From Conexibacteraceae bacterium (GTDB taxonomy: Bacteria; Actinomycetota; Thermoleophilia; Solirubrobacterales; Solirubrobacteraceae): a stretch of DNA of 19,043 nt. The stretch spans positions 1 through 19,043 of the forward strand of contig WQWK01000006.1 in assembly GCA_009785395.1 (NCBI GenBank), read 5' to 3'. Positions 7,032 to 14,289 of this stretch are shown here, in pieces. Made by a program: the position numbers and the translations under genes. The notes under the pieces are model-generated. The model was not told the DNA's origin. It worked only from the letters and a program-made list of their open reading frames with translations, and searched no databases. How positions within the stretch are numbered: the first letter of the stretch is position 1; every line of letters begins with the position of its first letter.

Positions 7032-8654
7032 CTACTCGGCCGGGATCTCCCCGTAGACCATCCCGAGGTCGATCCCCTGGCGTCTGCGCACGATCTGGGA
7101 GACGACGTAGATGGCGATCGCCAGGACGTACATGCCACCCATGAGGATGAAGGAGTCGCTGTTGTTGACGCCGTAGGCACTGTCGGAGAACCACTTGATC
7201 AGCGCCCAGATCAGGATCGCGGCGAACATGATCGCGGCGAACGTGATCAGCGGCAGGCCGAGCACCTTGTACTTGGCGATCGGGGAGGCGTTGTAGATCT
7301 CCGGCTTGCGCCACGGCAAGATCGCCGCCGAGATGGTTGTCCCGAGGAACGTGATTGCGATCACGAGCGTCGCGTCCAGCGTGTAGGACCGGAATGACAG
7401 GCTCCACGCGTACAGCGCCGCGAGCGGGATCGACGGCAGCAGCATCAGCGCCAGCGCCCAGTAGGGCACGCCGTTGCGCGAGACACTGGCGACCTTTTCG
7501 GGAAGGATCCGGTCGAACGACGCCGCGAAGACGACCCGCGTCGAGGACAGGAACACCGACCCGACCCAGCCGAAGAACCACAGCGACATGATGCTGATCA
7601 GGATGAACTGGAGCACCGGGCTCGAGAAGATCATCGCCGCCAGCAGCGCCGGATACGGGAACACTCCGGTCGGCCCCGTGCCCAGGTAGAAGGCGTTGTT
7701 GCCGGCCATGTAGAAGTTCCAGCCGAACGTCTTCGCGAACAGCAGGAAGAAGATGCCGGCAACGATCGTCGTGCCGATCAGGGCGCCGCCCATCGCGTAG
7801 ATGTTCTTGCGGAAGTCCGATGCTCCGCGCACCTCGCCGTACAGGGTCGCGCCCCAGTTCGACCACAGGTTGAAGAACATCAGCATCGGGATCAGCAACA
7901 GCACGCCGCTGAAGTTGAAGTGGCCGACGCTCGTCGGCGTGTAGCCCTGGGTTCCCGCCTTCAGCGTCGCGGCGTAAGCGTTACCGCTGGTGCCGTAGAG
8001 ACTGTGCGCCTGGCTGTTGAAGTGGTTGATGAAGCTGCCGTGCGAGGTGACGAGCAGGATGATCCCCATGATCACCAGGCCGGCGACGCCGCCGTAGAAG
8101 CAGAACTTCTGGATGCGCCCATACGTCCGGATTCCCAGCGCGATGAACAGGGATGCCAGCAGCGCTGTGATCACCGAGGCCACGAAGATCCCCGCGTCAC
8201 CGCCCCAGAACGTCACGCCACCATGCCAGCCGACGATCGCCGAGAGCGGCCCCAGCACCTCGATGTTGAGGATGTTGGCGTAGATGGGAACCCAGTACCA
8301 GAGGATGAACCACCATCCGGCCACCGCCAGCACGAAGCCGATCCCGCCGCCGAGTACGCGGCTCATCCAGACGTAGTCACCGCCGGCGCGCGGCATCACC
8401 GAGATCAGCCCTGCGTATGTGATCGCCTGGAAGACCAGGAACGCGCCGCCGACGACCACCGACCACAGCAGCCCGCCGTTGGGGATGAACGGCGCCGAAG
8501 CGAAGATGAACCAACCGAGTGTGACCAGGTTGATCGCGAATGTCGCGTAGACGAATGCGTCGCGCACGGACCAGCCGCGCACCAGGCCCGTGGCCTTACG
8601 GACGAATACGGCGCGCTCTTCGAAGCCCTCGCCGCCAGTTGCAGTAGCCGTCAT
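7032..8654 (-). CDS. APC-superfamily amino acid/amine permease
   Basis: This is a cytoplasmic-membrane secondary transporter of the APC type. From the ATG at 8654 it has 540 residues and about 12-13 hydrophobic helices: near 34-54, 62-84, 104-130, 155-175, 185-204, 248-266, 286-307, 333-358, 358-378, 398-418, 425-446, 465-487 and 502-522. The PRAGGDYVWMSR segment (88-99) is typical of the family, between helices 2 and 3. The substrate is unknown. Its place in a choline/betaine cluster makes a quaternary or methylated amine a reasonable guess. I chose 8654 because homologues begin shortly before a V-R-x-x-x-x-L-V-R-G segment. A GTG at 8717, in frame and overlapping the phosphoesterase stop as GTGA, would add 21 residues. 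Confidence 0.88.
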   Translation of the reverse strand: MTATATGGEGFEERAVFVRKATGLVRGWSVRDAFVYATFAINLVTLGWFIFASAPFIPNGGLLWSVVVGGAFLVFQAITYAGLISVMPRAGGDYVWMSRVLGGGIGFVLAVAGWWFILWYWVPIYANILNIEVLGPLSAIVGWHGGVTFWGGDAGIFVASVITALLASLFIALGIRTYGRIQKFCFYGGVAGLVIMGIILLVTSHGSFINHFNSQAHSLYGTSGNAYAATLKAGTQGYTPTSVGHFNFSGVLLLIPMLMFFNLWSNWGATLYGEVRGASDFRKNIYAMGGALIGTTIVAGIFFLLFAKTFGWNFYMAGNNAFYLGTGPTGVFPYPALLAAMIFSSPVLQFILISIMSLWFFGWVGSVFLSSTRVVFAASFDRILPEKVASVSRNGVPYWALALMLLPSIPLAALYAWSLSFRSYTLDATLVIAITFLGTTISAAILPWRKPEIYNASPIAKYKVLGLPLITFAAIMFAAILIWALIKWFSDSAYGVNNSDSFILMGGMYVLAIAIYVVSQIVRRRQGIDLGMVYGEIPAE

Positions 8655-8680
8655 AGCCCGGCCCCCGTTCCAATCGACAT
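8651..8680 (-). CDS. Possible 9-codon leader peptide overlapping the permease start
   Basis: A mini-ORF encoding MSIGTGAGL starts with ATG at 8680 and stops with TGA at 8653-8651, overlapping the permease ATG as ATGA. It has the only good Shine-Dalgarno of this junction, AGGAG at 8693-8689, eight bases upstream. It may deliver ribosomes to the permease start by coupling. It could equally be chance, with the permease read from the in-frame GTG at 8717. Confidence 0.35.
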   Translation of the reverse strand: MSIGTGAGL

Positions 8681-8713
8681 GCGCCCGTCTCCTCTCCTCG
8701 ACTGCTGGTGAGC

Positions 8714-9655
8714 TCACCCGCTGGTGAGCACGAACTTCTTGACCTGCTTTCCGTTATCTACATCGATCACCGCCCCCAGCAGCTGCCCCTGCTCATACGA
8801 GCTGCCGGGGTTCACGCACAACGTCTTGCCGAGCCGCTTGGTCCCGCGCGACTCGTGGATGTGGCCGTGAAGCGTCAGTGCCGGCCCGAAGGCCTCGATC
8901 GCCTCCCTGACCGCCGTCGAACCGACCGGCTTGACGGCGTGGCCGGCGTCCTTGAGATCCATGTCCGCGGTCAGCTCGGGCGCGTCGTCGAGCCCGGTCC
9001 CGTAGGGCGGGCAGTGGAGGCTGAAGATCGTGCGCTCGGGTGGGTTGGTGACCTGGTCGACCATCTTCGCGATCCGCTGCGCGAGCTGCGGTTCGTCCTC
9101 CTCCCGGTAGGTGTCCCAGGGGGTGCGATTGGCCCAGCCGCTGGAGACCATCTGGTAGCCGCCGAACTCGAGCACGCGACCCTCGCCCAGCTCGACCGTC
9201 TGCGCCTGCCGGATCACGTCGTCGACCTCGAGCTGGTCGTCGTTGCCGGGGCAGACGACGCAGCGGATACCGGTGCCGGCGAGCCGCTCGTCGGCCAGGT
9301 CCATCCACTCCTGCACCGTCGCGAGCATGTGCTCGTCGAACAGTCCGTGCCAGCGCGCCTCGTCCTTGCTGAGCTCCGCCAGCTCGTCCGGATCGACGCG
9401 GAACGGGTAATAGCCGCGGCGCTTGACCGCGAGCTCGAACTGCGCCACCTGCTCCTCGCCGGAGAGCGTCTCGCGGTTCTCGAGCAGCGTCGAGTGCCAG
9501 TTGCCGCCGCCGTCGTTGATGATCGGGACGAGCGCCTTGCCGGTCATGTCGCCCCCGAGGATCACGACGTCGGCCTTGTAATGCTTGCCGGAGTTCAGGA
9601 ACTTCCGCCAGCACGTCTCCGAGCCGTGCACGTCAGTAGCGAAGAAGATCCTCAC
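8714..9655 (-). CDS. Calcineurin-like metallophosphoesterase
   Basis: A 313-residue soluble metallophosphoesterase that should use a two-metal site to hydrolyse a phosphate ester. The metal motifs are all present in order: D-x-H (D8, H10), GGDMTG (D36), GND-D (N138, D139), H214 in SLHCPPYGT, and GHIHES (H263, H265, H267). The usual GNHD/E histidine is replaced by D139, as in some phosphodiesterase-like members, so the exact reaction is open. The start is GTG at 9655, overlapping the TGA of the upstream nucleotidyltransferase gene as GTGA. Its place upstream of the permease suggests a role in handling phosphorylated choline derivatives, but this is a context guess and a housekeeping role is possible. 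Confidence 0.88.
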   Translation of the reverse strand: MRIFFATDVHGSETCWRKFLNSGKHYKADVVILGGDMTGKALVPIINDGGGNWHSTLLENRETLSGEEQVAQFELAVKRRGYYPFRVDPDELAELSKDEARWHGLFDEHMLATVQEWMDLADERLAGTGIRCVVCPGNDDQLEVDDVIRQAQTVELGEGRVLEFGGYQMVSSGWANRTPWDTYREEDEPQLAQRIAKMVDQVTNPPERTIFSLHCPPYGTGLDDAPELTADMDLKDAGHAVKPVGSTAVREAIEAFGPALTLHGHIHESRGTKRLGKTLCVNPGSSYEQGQLLGAVIDVDNGKQVKKFVLTSG

Positions 9656-10401
9656 CGCTCAACCTCCTCAGGCAGGTCATACCAGCGCTTGCGCTCGCCG
9701 ATCTTCGCGCGAAGCTTCCAGGCGCGGCTCTTGGGAGCCGCCTCGATCCGGTCCAGCAGGCCGCGCAGGCGGTCTCTCACGCGCGTGCGCTCGGGCTCGC
9801 TCAGGTCGTAGTTGTCCACGTGGGCGACCGAGCTCTCGAGGTTGGCGGTGATCGTGCGCCAGAGCCCCCAGTCCTCGGCGCAGAGCTGGGCGATGCGGGC
9901 GCCGTTGACGGCGTCGTCGTCGTGCTCGGCGATCTCATGGCCGTGCAGCAGCAGCACCGTGTCGCGAATGTCCTTCTCGTTGAGCTCGATGATCTGCAGC
10001 TTGGTCAGCAGCAGCTCGGCCAACGGCACCGTCGTGGCGCCGGGCGCCAGCCGCTCCGAGAGCGGGATCGCGTGGCACATCCGGAACGAGCCCACGAACA
10101 CGTCGACCTGACGGCCGTGGGTGGTGTCGTGGAAGAGCAGGCGCTCCTTGCCGTTCATCGCGTTGAAGACGATCTGAGGCTCGTAGCCGGCGTCGCTCAG
10201 CAGCTTCCCGGCAGTGCCGCTGCCTCCCTTCGGCACCGCGAAGTCAAGATCCTTGTACTCACGGTCGAGCGCGGCCGGGACCTCGGGAGCGTGTAGCCGA
10301 ACCGCCACGCCGCCGAGCAGGACGAAGGTCGCGTTCTGTTCACGGGCGAGCGCCAGCAGCCGCTCACTTTCCGCAACCAGATCTGGGAGTATCTCCGTCA
10401 C
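9652..10401 (-). CDS. Nucleotidyltransferase-fold protein of unknown role
   Basis: The 249-residue protein shows a minimal nucleotidyltransferase core: VLLGGVAVRLH (27-37), then YKDLDFAV with D51 and D53 as the metal-binding pair, and a third carboxylate D100 in RQVDVFVG. This resembles the AbiEii/MNT-like superfamily, so it may transfer a nucleotide to a protein or small molecule; the target is unknown. It starts with GTG at 10401. No Shine-Dalgarno is seen, and a promoter -10 box lies within about a dozen bases, which fits a very short or absent leader. It is coupled to the phosphoesterase by GTGA and shares its promoter region, with a GntR-type operator, with the divergent aldehyde dehydrogenase. 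No antitoxin-like partner is seen. Confidence 0.75.
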   Translation of the reverse strand: MTEILPDLVAESERLLALAREQNATFVLLGGVAVRLHAPEVPAALDREYKDLDFAVPKGGSGTAGKLLSDAGYEPQIVFNAMNGKERLLFHDTTHGRQVDVFVGSFRMCHAIPLSERLAPGATTVPLAELLLTKLQIIELNEKDIRDTVLLLHGHEIAEHDDDAVNGARIAQLCAEDWGLWRTITANLESSVAHVDNYDLSEPERTRVRDRLRGLLDRIEAAPKSRAWKLRAKIGERKRWYDLPEEVER

Positions 10402-10410
10402 TGCTATGAG

Positions 10411-10423
10411 ACTTATATATCAG
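10411..10423 (-). promoter_or_regulatory. Candidate GntR operator B in the divergent promoter region
   Basis: The minus strand reads CTGATATATAAGT, matching sites A and C in 11-12 of 13 bases. It lies in the 66-bp gap between the divergent nucleotidyltransferase and aldehyde dehydrogenase genes and covers a symmetric TATATA that can serve as -10 in both directions. A bound repressor would therefore silence both operons at once. Confidence 0.6.
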
Positions 10424-10441
10424 TGGTGCCACCCAGGTCAA
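10412..10441 (-). promoter_or_regulatory. Promoter of the nucleotidyltransferase-phosphoesterase-permease operon
   Basis: The minus strand has TTGACC (10441-10436) as -35. The -10 is TATATA (10419-10414, 16-bp spacer) or TATAAG (10417-10412, 18-bp spacer). Transcription would begin about 4-6 bases before the GTG at 10401, giving an almost leaderless mRNA. The 66-bp region also feeds the divergent aldehyde dehydrogenase; for that direction only the TATATA is clear and no good -35 is seen. Confidence 0.6.
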
Positions 10442-10467
10442 CCGGACGTCGTCTGGCGGGTGCAGGA

Positions 10468-11904
10468 GTGAGCACGGATCTGTTTGTTGGCGGGAGCTGG
10501 CGTGGGGCTAGGACGGGAGCGACATTCCTGGCGACGAGCCCCGCCACCGGTGAGGAGTTGGGGCCTGTTGCCGAGGGCGACCGCGCTGACGCCGCGGCCG
10601 CGGTCGCCGCCGCAAACGCGGCATTCGGCGCCTGGGAGCGGGAGACGGCCTTCGAGCGCGGCCGATGCCTGCACCGCGTCGCCGAGGTCTGCGCGGCCCG
10701 CCGCGACGAGCTCGCGCGGGCGGCGACGCTCGACCAGGGCAAGCCGCTGGCCGAGTCCTGCGACGAGGTCGACGAGCTGGTCGCGATGTGGCATGCGGCG
10801 GCCGAGGACGGGGTGCGGCTCGAGGGCTCGATCCCGCCCAGCTCGTCGCCGGGCAAGCGGGTGCTGGTGTTGCGCCGGCCGGTCGGGCCGGTGGCGGTCA
10901 TCACCCCCTGGAACTGGCCCTACACGATGCCCGCGGAGATCGTTGCGCCGGCGCTGGCCGCCGGCAACACCGTCGTCTGGACGCCGGCGCCGAGCACGGC
11001 GCACTGCTCGGGCCTGCTGGCGCGCTGCGTCGCGGAGGCTGACCTGCCGCCGGGCGTCTTCAACTTCGTGACCGGGCCGGGGCCGGTCGTCGGCGACGAG
11101 CTCGTCGGCCACCCCGATGTGGCGGCCGTCGGTTTCATCGGCTCGACCGCGACCGGCCTGCAGATCGCGCGGCGCGCCGCCGGCAAGCGGCTGCTGCTGG
11201 AGATGGGCGGCAACGGCCCGCTGGTCGTGCTGGAGGACGCGGACCTCGAGGCCGCCGCCGACGCGGCCGTTGTCGGTTGCTTCCTGTGCGCGGGGCAGAG
11301 CTGCACCGCCGGCGAACGGATCCTGCTGCACGAGCGCGTGCGCGAGGAGTTCGTGGCGCTGCTCGCGGCGCGGGTGGCGGCGGGCGCGGCACAGCTCGGC
11401 GACCCGTTGAGTGACTCGACGACGCTCGGGCCGCTCAACAACGAAGGGGTCGCGGCGAAGATGGACGTCCATGTGGACGATGCGGTCGCGCGTGGCGCAA
11501 GGGTGGTCGCCGGCGGCCAGCGGGCCGCCGGCTTCCCTACCGGTCTCTACTGGCCCGCGACAGTCCTCGACGGTGTGCCCGCCGATGCTCTCGCCGCTAC
11601 CGAGGAGACCTTCGGGCCGATCGCGCCGATCATCGCGATCGACTCGCTGCAGCGCGCGATCGCGCTTACGAACGCATCGCCCTACGGCCTCCTCGCAGCG
11701 ATCTTCACGGCCGATCTGAGAAACGGGCTGCGATTCGCGGACGAGGCGCGCACCGGGCTGGTGAACATCAACGAGACGACCAACTACTGGGAGAATCACC
11801 TGCCGTTCGGCGGGCGCGCCGGAAGTCTCAGCGGCGTGGGCCGGGTCGGCGGGCGCTACCCGTTCGATGCGCTGACCGACCTGCAGACGGTCGTCATCGG
11901 CTGA
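10468..11904 (+). CDS. Betaine-aldehyde-dehydrogenase-like NAD(P)+ aldehyde dehydrogenase
   Basis: An aldehyde dehydrogenase of 478 residues, likely oxidising betaine aldehyde to glycine betaine. It has the oxyanion residue N149 in ITPWNWPY, the nucleotide loop GSTATG (225-230), the general base E245 in LEMGGNG and the nucleophile C279 in AGQSCTAGER. One cofactor-site residue is odd: the common V-x-KP-[AS]-E segment reads VVWTPAPST, so the lysine near the adenine ribose is threonine. I chose the GTG at 10468 (VSTDLFVGGSW) because the ALDH fold begins there and a GGCGGG lies seven bases upstream; a GTG at 10423 would run through the operator. It converges with betA, three bases apart. The aldehyde specificity comes from the neighbouring choline dehydrogenase. 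Confidence 0.88.
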   Translation: MSTDLFVGGSWRGARTGATFLATSPATGEELGPVAEGDRADAAAAVAAANAAFGAWERETAFERGRCLHRVAEVCAARRDELARAATLDQGKPLAESCDEVDELVAMWHAAAEDGVRLEGSIPPSSSPGKRVLVLRRPVGPVAVITPWNWPYTMPAEIVAPALAAGNTVVWTPAPSTAHCSGLLARCVAEADLPPGVFNFVTGPGPVVGDELVGHPDVAAVGFIGSTATGLQIARRAAGKRLLLEMGGNGPLVVLEDADLEAAADAAVVGCFLCAGQSCTAGERILLHERVREEFVALLAARVAAGAAQLGDPLSDSTTLGPLNNEGVAAKMDVHVDDAVARGARVVAGGQRAAGFPTGLYWPATVLDGVPADALAATEETFGPIAPIIAIDSLQRAIALTNASPYGLLAAIFTADLRNGLRFADEARTGLVNINETTNYWENHLPFGGRAGSLSGVGRVGGRYPFDALTDLQTVVIG

Positions 11905-11907
11905 CGC

Positions 11908-13605
11908 TCAGGCCGTCGCGGCCGCGCCGTGCCGGTAGAACGGCACATCGACCAGCGGCGCGAGGGGGGTGTCGCCGCGGATCAGGTCGGCGGCCTTCTC
12001 GGCGAGCATCACCACCGGCGCGTAGATGTTGCCGTTGGTCACATAGGGCATCGCCGAGGCGTCTACCACACGCAGGCCCTCGACGCCGCGCACCGCCAGC
12101 GTCTCCGGGTCGAGCACGTCGGTCTCGCCGACGCCCATCCGACAGGTGCAGGACGGATGCAGGGCCGTCTCGGCGTCGCGCGCGACCCAGTCCAGGATCT
12201 GCTCGTCGGTCTGGACCACGGCGCCCGGCGACAGCTCGCCGTCGTTGAACGGGTCGAAGGCGGGCTGGGTGAGGATCCTGCGAGCGCAGCTGATCGCCTC
12301 GAGCCACTCGCGGCGATCCTGCTCGGTCGAGAGGTAGTTGAAGCGCAGGGCCGGGTGCTTGCGCGGGTCGGTCGAGACGACCTTCACGGTCCCGCGCGCG
12401 TCGGAGTACATCGGGCCGACGTGGACCTGGTAGCCGTGGCCCTGGGGCGCGCTGCCGTCGTAGCGGATCGCGAGCGGCAGGAAGTGGAACATCAGGTTCG
12501 GGTAGCCGACCTCGTCGTCACCGCGGACGAAGCCGCCGGCCTCGAAGTGGTTGGTTGCCCCCGGGCCGCTGCGCCGCAGCAGCCACTCGAGGCCGACCTT
12601 CGGACGGCTGCGGTACTTCATCGCGGGAGCCACCGAGACCGGCTGCTTGGACGCGTACTGCACATAGACCTCGAGGTGGTCCTGGAGGTTCTCGCCGACA
12701 CCCGGGACATCGGCGATCGGCTTCACGCCCACCGCCCCCAGCTCGGAGGCGTTGCCGATCCCCGAGAGCTGCAGCAGTTGCGGTGAGTTGATCGCGCCCC
12801 CGCAGAGGATCACCTCGCCGGCGCTCACGCGGCGGCTGGTCCCGCTGGACCTGCCGCCGCCCCAACCGCTGGTGTACTCGACCCCGGTCGCGCGCGTGCC
12901 GTCGAACAGCACCCTCGAGACGAATGCCCGGCAGCGGACATCGAGGTTTGGGCGCTTCATCACGGGATGCAGGTAAGCGCGCGCGGCGCTCAGCCGGCGG
13001 CCGCGGTAGATCGTCCGGTCGAAGGCGGCGAACCCCTCCTGGCGGTAGCCGTTGACGTCGCTGGTCAGTTCGTAGCCGGCCTGCTGGACCGCCTCGAAGA
13101 ATGCGCTGAACAGCGGGTTGCGGACCGGACCGCGCTCGAGCTTCAGCGGGCCGGCGCCGCCGCGCCATTCGTCGGCGCCGGCCAGGCATGTCTCCATCCG
13201 CTTGAAGTACGGGAGGCAGTGGGCGTAATCCCAGTCGCTGAGACCCGGGTCGGCGCCCCAACGCTCGTAGTCGAGCGGGTTGCCGCGCTGGAAGATCATG
13301 CCGTTGATCGAGCTCGATCCGCCGAGCACCTTGCCGCGGGCGTGGTAGATGCGGCGCCCGTGCATGTGTGGCTCGGGCTCGGACTCGTACTTCCAGTCGT
13401 AGAAGCGGTTGCCGATCGGGAACGAGAGCGCCGCCGGCATGTGGATGTAGAGATCCCACAGGTAATCCTGGCGCCCGGCCTCGAGCACCAGCACCCTGAT
13501 CGACGGGTCCTCGGTCAGCCGGGCCGCGAGCACGCAGCCTGCGGAGCCGCCGCCGACGATCACGTAGTCGTAACGTTCCGCGCCCGCACCGCCCGGCCCG
13601 CTCAC
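11908..13605 (-). CDS. betA: GMC-family choline dehydrogenase (BetA-like)
   Basis: A 565-residue FAD enzyme, close in length to E. coli BetA (556), that should oxidise choline to betaine aldehyde. The FAD motif GGGSAG is at 18-23, GMC signature 1 is the [14 protein letters not shown] stretch, and the active-site pair is H483 in HPSCTCRMG and N526 in TNGNIYAP, with the spacing expected of choline oxidase/dehydrogenase. Long stretches ([36 protein letters not shown]) match the BetA subgroup rather than generic GMC alcohol oxidases. It starts with GTG at 13605, overlapping the GntR stop as GTGA, so it is the third gene of an mttB-gntR-betA operon. Another amino alcohol as substrate is possible. 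Confidence 0.88.
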   Translation of the reverse strand: MSGPGGAGAERYDYVIVGGGSAGCVLAARLTEDPSIRVLVLEAGRQDYLWDLYIHMPAALSFPIGNRFYDWKYESEPEPHMHGRRIYHARGKVLGGSSSINGMIFQRGNPLDYERWGADPGLSDWDYAHCLPYFKRMETCLAGADEWRGGAGPLKLERGPVRNPLFSAFFEAVQQAGYELTSDVNGYRQEGFAAFDRTIYRGRRLSAARAYLHPVMKRPNLDVRCRAFVSRVLFDGTRATGVEYTSGWGGGRSSGTSRRVSAGEVILCGGAINSPQLLQLSGIGNASELGAVGVKPIADVPGVGENLQDHLEVYVQYASKQPVSVAPAMKYRSRPKVGLEWLLRRSGPGATNHFEAGGFVRGDDEVGYPNLMFHFLPLAIRYDGSAPQGHGYQVHVGPMYSDARGTVKVVSTDPRKHPALRFNYLSTEQDRREWLEAISCARRILTQPAFDPFNDGELSPGAVVQTDEQILDWVARDAETALHPSCTCRMGVGETDVLDPETLAVRGVEGLRVVDASAMPYVTNGNIYAPVVMLAEKAADLIRGDTPLAPLVDVPFYRHGAAATA

Positions 13606-14273
13606 AGCACGCTCCGGATCTCGCTCTCGAAGGTGGCGACGTGACCGGCCACGATCTTGCGGGCGAGCTCGCGATCGCGGGCGGCGATCGCCTCCAGCAG
13701 TGGCTCGTGCTCGTGCACGCGCTGGAACAGGTGCGGCAGGCGATCGATCACCAGGTACCAGATCCGCAGCGACAGGTTGAAGTAGCGGTACAGCGTCTCC
13801 TCCAGGAACGGGTTGCCGCTCAGCTGGTAGATGAAGCGATGCACGCGCGTGTCGAGCGCCATCAGCGCAGCGATGTCGTCACTGCCGCGGCTTGCGCGCA
13901 ACTCGTCGAGCAGCAGCATCAGCTGGGCGCGATCCGCGTCGGTCAGCCGCTCGGCTGCCCGGTAGGCGGCCTGCCCCTCGAGCGCCTGCCGCACCTCGGC
14001 GATGTGCGCGAGGTCGGTGATGTTGATCTCGGCCGCGAAGGTCCCGCGGCGAGGGAAGACCGCCACCAGGTTCTCGTGCGCGAGGCGCTTGATCGCCTCA
14101 CGGATCGGAGTGCGACCCATCTCGAGCTCCCTGCCGAGCCGATCCTCGTCGATCGGCTCGCCGGGCCGGATGCGCAGAGTGACGAGCTGATCGCGGAGCT
14201 CCTCGTAGGCGCGGTCCGCCAGCAGCGCGACAGGCCGGGCCTGAGCCTCCCCGAGCGCTGATATATCACTCAT
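13602..14273 (-). CDS. GntR-family transcriptional regulator, FCD subfamily
   Basis: A 223-residue DNA-binding regulator. The winged helix spans about 15-80, with the helix-turn-helix around [22 protein letters not shown]. The C-terminal all-helical FCD domain has the metal/ligand set D141, H145, H189 and H211, which usually binds a carboxylate ligand. The open frame extends upstream, but I chose the ATG at 14273 because the mttB stop is at 14290 and residues before it are low-complexity. No Shine-Dalgarno is seen in the 16-base gap. A TGATATATCA palindrome lies over codons 3-6 of this gene and recurs at two other promoters, which points to autoregulation and control of the betaine genes. The ligand could be betaine, dimethylglycine or a related acid (inference). 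Confidence 0.92.
   Translation of the reverse strand: MSDISALGEAQARPVALLADRAYEELRDQLVTLRIRPGEPIDEDRLGRELEMGRTPIREAIKRLAHENLVAVFPRRGTFAAEINITDLAHIAEVRQALEGQAAYRAAERLTDADRAQLMLLLDELRASRGSDDIAALMALDTRVHRFIYQLSGNPFLEETLYRYFNLSLRIWYLVIDRLPHLFQRVHEHEPLLEAIAARDRELARKIVAGHVATFESEIRSVL
14258..14270 (+). promoter_or_regulatory. Candidate GntR operator C inside the regulator's own first codons
   Basis: The plus strand reads CTGATATATCACT and contains the perfect 10-bp palindrome TGATATATCA (14259-14268). It covers codons 2-6 of the gntR gene. Sites A (6762-6774) and B (10411-10423) are close copies. A regulator bound here could block elongation from the mttB promoter into gntR-betA as a roadblock, or silence a local promoter. 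Confidence 0.6.
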
Positions 14274-14289
14274 AGGTCTGGAGCTTAAC

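Noticed and set aside
6759..7180. Small proteins encoded in the repeat-rich gap
   Set aside because: Frames on both strands are repeats of P, R, G and A arising from the 43-bp units, and they lack a convincing start or domain.
10438..11799. 453-codon open frame antisense to the aldehyde dehydrogenase
   Set aside because: The plus-strand gene has all ALDH catalytic motifs. The antisense product is arginine/histidine-rich with no domain, as expected of a shadow.
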